DNA of 64,000 nucleotides from CANHBY01 sp046342195 (GTDB taxonomy: Bacteria > Pseudomonadota > Gammaproteobacteria > Burkholderiales > Burkholderiaceae_C). The stretch spans positions 48,846 through 112,845 of the forward strand of contig JBKDQE010000018.1 of assembly GCA_046342195.1 (NCBI GenBank). Direction: 5' to 3'. This document shows, in pieces, positions 61,657 through 64,000 of this stretch. The translations under genes were made by a program, and so were the position numbers. Under the pieces are notes generated by a model, which ran no database searches, was not told the DNA's origin, and saw only the letters and a program-made list of their open reading frames with translations. How positions within the stretch are numbered: the stretch's first letter is position 1; every line of letters begins with the position of its first letter.

Positions 61657-63417
61657 CTAAACGTTGGTGACAGAAATCACTTCTTCGAGAGTGGTAACGC
61701 CGAGTCGTACTTTGACAAGACCTGATTGACGCAAACTTCGAATACCTTCACGTTGCGACTGTTCTGCAATGTCCATGGCCGTCCCTTGGGTGAGGATAAT
61801 CCTTCGAATATCTTCGCTCATTGGCATCACTTGGTAAAGACCAACCCGTCCTTTATAGCCAGAATTACATGCTGAGCAGCCAACAGCCCGATAGGGAACC
61901 CAAGTTCCGTCCAAATCTTCTTCTTTAAAGCCTGCATCAATCATGGTGGATCGAGGATAGTCTCCAGGAGACTTGCAAGTTTCACACAGTTTTCGAGCCA
62001 AACGCTGTGCAGTAATGAGCAAAATGCTCGAAGCAATGTTAAATGGCGCCACCCCCATGTTCATGAGACGGGTTAATGTTGTCGGTGCATCATTGGTGTG
62101 CAGGGTAGACATGACCATGTGACCGGTCTGTGCCGCTTTGATGGCAATATCGGCCGTTTCCAGGTCACGAATTTCGCCGACCATGATGATGTCAGGATCT
62201 TGACGCAGGAAGGATTTGAGCGCTGCTGCAAAAGTAAGGCCTGCTTTGTCGTTGACGTTAACCTGATTGATTCCGGGAAGGTTGATTTCTGCAGGATCTT
62301 CGACCGTGGATATATTCACCCCCGGCTGATTCAAAATATTAAGGCAGGTATACAGTGAGACTGTTTTTCCTGATCCCGTAGGGCCTGTGACAAGGATCAT
62401 CCCATACGGACGGCTGATGCAGCTCAGCAGGCGTTCTTTTTCTTCCTTTTCGTAACCCAGTGCCTCAATACCCAGTTTGGCACTGGAGGGGTCCAGAATC
62501 CGGATGACGATTTTTTCTCCAAAGAGAGTGGGTAGTGTACTGACCCGGAAATCAATGACTTTGGTGCCAAATGTGAGTTTCATCCTTCCATCTTGGGGTA
62601 CTCGCTTTTCGGAAATATCCATTCGGGAAATGACCTTCACACGCGATGCCAGAGACTCTTTGATGGAAATCGGGGGTTGACTGATTTCTCTTAATTCACC
62701 ATCAATGCGAAAACGTACTCGGTAGCTTGTTTCGTAAGGCTCTAAATGCAGGTCGGATGCACGCATATTGATTGCGTCTGAGAGGATTTTTTGAAGAAAT
62801 CTGACCACAGGGGCATCTTCAACGTCGCCGGCTTTTGGATTATTTTGGGAGCTGAAAAGTAGCGCCGCAGCATCTTCGGTGCTGCCCGATTTTGCTTCGC
62901 TGGCATGAGTAACAGTTTTTTTCGAGGCATCGTCTTTTGATGAATGAAATGATTTCAGCAGAGTATTCAGCTTGTCGTGTTCAACAACCACCCATTCAGG
63001 TGAAAGCTGGCTTGCAAACTTAATGCGATCAATTGCGTTCAAATCAGTTGGATCAGACCCGCCAAGATAGAGCCGATGTCCGCGCTTCCCAAGTGCAACA
63101 ACACAATACTCTAGACTCAATTTTGGATCAATGATGTTTTTCGGCAGGTATGCGGTGTCGATCGCTGAAAGGTCTAAGAGGGGGATAGCGAGTTTGGTGG
63201 CAAATGTTTGGGCCAGGTCAGATGCCGAAATGATTTTTTCGGCAATGATCTGATCAATGAAGCTGCTTTTTTTGTCAGCAGCAGACTGGACAATCGAGGT
63301 GGCTGTTGCAAGTGTAATTTTGCCAGCATTCACTAAAATTTTGGCGGCCCCGCTGAGGGCTAATGATGTTGATTCTGGATCCATGGACTTCTGTTGTGAG
63401 CCTTTGGTGTAATTCAT
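61657..63417 (-). CDS. pilB: Type IV pilus assembly ATPase PilB
   Basis: Hexameric ATPase powering pilus extension, 586 residues. An N-terminal GspE/PilB domain (about 20-170) precedes the motor. Walker A is LVTGPTGSGKTVSLYT, followed by an Asp box and Walker B DPDIIMVGEIRDLETADIAI. The His box is HMVMSTLHTNDAP. A zinc site is formed by CETCKSP and CSACNSGY. A start at 63384 (MDPESTSLAL) is equally plausible, since ribosome sites are weak at both. It heads pilB-pilC-pilD-coaE-zapD. Confidence 0.95.
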   Translation of the reverse strand: MNYTKGSQQKSMDPESTSLALSGAAKILVNAGKITLATATSIVQSAADKKSSFIDQIIAEKIISASDLAQTFATKLAIPLLDLSAIDTAYLPKNIIDPKLSLEYCVVALGKRGHRLYLGGSDPTDLNAIDRIKFASQLSPEWVVVEHDKLNTLLKSFHSSKDDASKKTVTHASEAKSGSTEDAAALLFSSQNNPKAGDVEDAPVVRFLQKILSDAINMRASDLHLEPYETSYRVRFRIDGELREISQPPISIKESLASRVKVISRMDISEKRVPQDGRMKLTFGTKVIDFRVSTLPTLFGEKIVIRILDPSSAKLGIEALGYEKEEKERLLSCISRPYGMILVTGPTGSGKTVSLYTCLNILNQPGVNISTVEDPAEINLPGINQVNVNDKAGLTFAAALKSFLRQDPDIIMVGEIRDLETADIAIKAAQTGHMVMSTLHTNDAPTTLTRLMNMGVAPFNIASSILLITAQRLARKLCETCKSPGDYPRSTMIDAGFKEEDLDGTWVPYRAVGCSACNSGYKGRVGLYQVMPMSEDIRRIILTQGTAMDIAEQSQREGIRSLRQSGLVKVRLGVTTLEEVISVTNV

Positions 63418-63439
63418 CGGCAGATCTCAGTAAAAATTT

Positions 63440-63606
63440 AAGGAACCTCGGCAAAACCCCTCGCGGCAATCGCATCCTTTCCCAAAAGAGGTCTGCGGCC
63501 TTGGCTTTTTTGCCTGTGGCACCCGCGACAGGCTGCAAGATCCGCCTGGCATCCCCTATCCGGGAAAGGCGCGCTCATCCACGAGTGGTTTTGCAGAGGT
63601 TCTTTA
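63440..63606. mobile_element. Miniature inverted-repeat element, copy 2
   Basis: AAGGAACCTCGGCAAAACCC at the left and GGTTTTGCAGAGGTTCTTT at the right bound about 165 bp that align, in reverse orientation, with 39639-39804. The shared internal segments are TGGATGAGCG, GGCGGAT and GGGAAAGGAT. No coding region. It sits 22 bases upstream of the longest pilB start, so it probably carries or displaces the pilB promoter. Confidence 0.75.
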
Positions 63607-63607
63607 G

Positions 63608-63837
63608 TAGGACTTACGCAAACCATTATTGATATTATTCATTGATACCCGCAAATTATTGTTAGGACTTACGTAAAACAGCCACTTCATTCCGCATTGT
63701 GGAAAATCTTGCAATTCCTCGAAAGCAAAAATTACGTAAGTTGTTGATTTGCATAGAATTTAATAATATTTAAAAGTTTATTTTGCGTAAAACCTAATTG
63801 TATAATTTGCCATCCGAAGAGATTTATTTTAACAGGA
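63608..63837. repeat. TAGGACTTACG repeats of decayed insertion sequences
   Basis: TAGGACTTACGCAAACC near 63608 and TAGGACTTACGTAAAAC near 63664 are direct repeats about 55 bases apart. Further related strings (ATTACGTAAGT near 63732, TTTTGCGTAAAACC near 63781) follow. They look like insertion-sequence ends without a body. No gene is visible in this AT-rich stretch. Confidence 0.45.
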
Positions 63838-63860
63838 TGAGGTTGCCCCCGAAAAGTGGA
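63838..63860 (+). mobile_element. Left inverted repeat of an IS3-type element
   Basis: TGAGGTTGCCCCCGAAAAGT begins with the TG typical of IS3-family ends and lies 64 bases before an IS3-like orfA start. The rest of the element is beyond the window. Confidence 0.55.
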
Positions 63861-63901
63861 GTTCTTAGCTCAAGACCAAAATACTGGAAAGGAGCAAAGA
63901 A

Positions 63902-64000
63902 ATGGTTAACAAGCTGGTCAGGGGCAAGTACACCCTGGAGTACAAATTGGAGGCGATCAGGCAGGTCAAGGCTGGCCAGTCGAGCGCAGTGGTCGCGAAG
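63902..64000 (+). CDS. IS3-type transposase OrfA, N-terminal part (partial)
   Basis: The first 33 codons of an insertion-sequence orfA run off the window end. The translation (RGKYTLEYKLEAIRQVKAGQ, then SSAVVAK) matches the helix-turn-helix start of IS3-family OrfA proteins, which bind the element ends and are frameshifted into the OrfB catalytic domain. An AAAGGAG ribosome site lies upstream. Whether the element is intact cannot be seen. Confidence 0.8.
   Translation, partial: MVNKLVRGKYTLEYKLEAIRQVKAGQSSAVVAK

Overview
The window is about 64 kb of chromosome from a betaproteobacterium, and no genus can be fixed from the sequence. The grounds are several pairings typical of that class: hisZ followed by purA, the giant DUF3683 FAD/Fe-S oxidoreductase, the EpsD-EpsE-EpsF-EpsG-exosortase B cluster, an ahcY gene under an SAH riboswitch, flhDC, and a RibB-RibA-like fusion. 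It is mostly densely packed core genome, with overlapping stop/start codons, plus several patches of insertion-sequence debris. No CRISPR array, prophage, integron or rRNA operon was seen.

Layout. 1-3.3 kb: end of ileS, lspA, and convergent uvrC. 3.5-6 kb: SAH riboswitch, ahcY and metF (methyl cycle). 6.1-7.5 kb: a Crp/Fnr regulator, a hairpin-rich intergenic region and a small unknown gene. 7.6-13.2 kb (minus): hisZ, purA, a phosphoribosyltransferase and rnr, with tRNA-Leu(CAG) in the opposite orientation. 13.4-20.8 kb (minus): ubiE followed by an export/exosortase polysaccharide cluster. 20.8-25.6 kb: DUF971, HIT and DUF3683 genes. 25.9-28.9 kb: rluC, a HAD phosphatase, a decayed Rieske gene and sppA. 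29.5-32.4 kb: rne behind a long, structured leader. 32.5-35.6 kb: recO-pdxJ-acpS-nagZ. 35.6-42.7 kb: AT-rich minor-pilin operon fimT-pilV-pilW-pilX-pilY1-pilE. 43.2-45.4 kb: groESL with a CIRCE operator. 45.5-46.4 kb: flhDC. 46.6-48.8 kb: ribBX-ribH-nusB. 49-53.5 kb: a PEGA-domain Ser/Thr kinase, a TssQ-like lipoprotein and tolQ-tolR-tolA. 53.7-57.9 kb: clpB and nadB. 58-63.4 kb (minus): pilB-pilC-pilD-coaE-zapD. 63.4-64 kb: nested mobile-element ends and the start of an IS3-type orfA.

Functional links. The two pilus loci complement each other: the 58-63 kb operon supplies the assembly ATPase, platform protein and prepilin peptidase, and the 36-43 kb operon supplies minor pilins and the PilY1 tip protein. 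ahcY and metF both serve homocysteine/methionine recycling. The Eps/exosortase genes supply polysaccharide export, chain-length control and polymerisation, but no glycosyltransferase lies within the window.

The least explained signals are these: a miniature inverted-repeat element in two full and several solo copies, one of which abuts the pilX stop codon; a repeated hairpin at 7.1 and 58.0 kb; a hairpin-plus-mini-ORF in the rne leader; a perfect 20-bp palindrome before the Crp/Fnr gene; and an IS5-type transposase remnant lying against the groESL promoter. I found no convincing wholly new multi-gene system.
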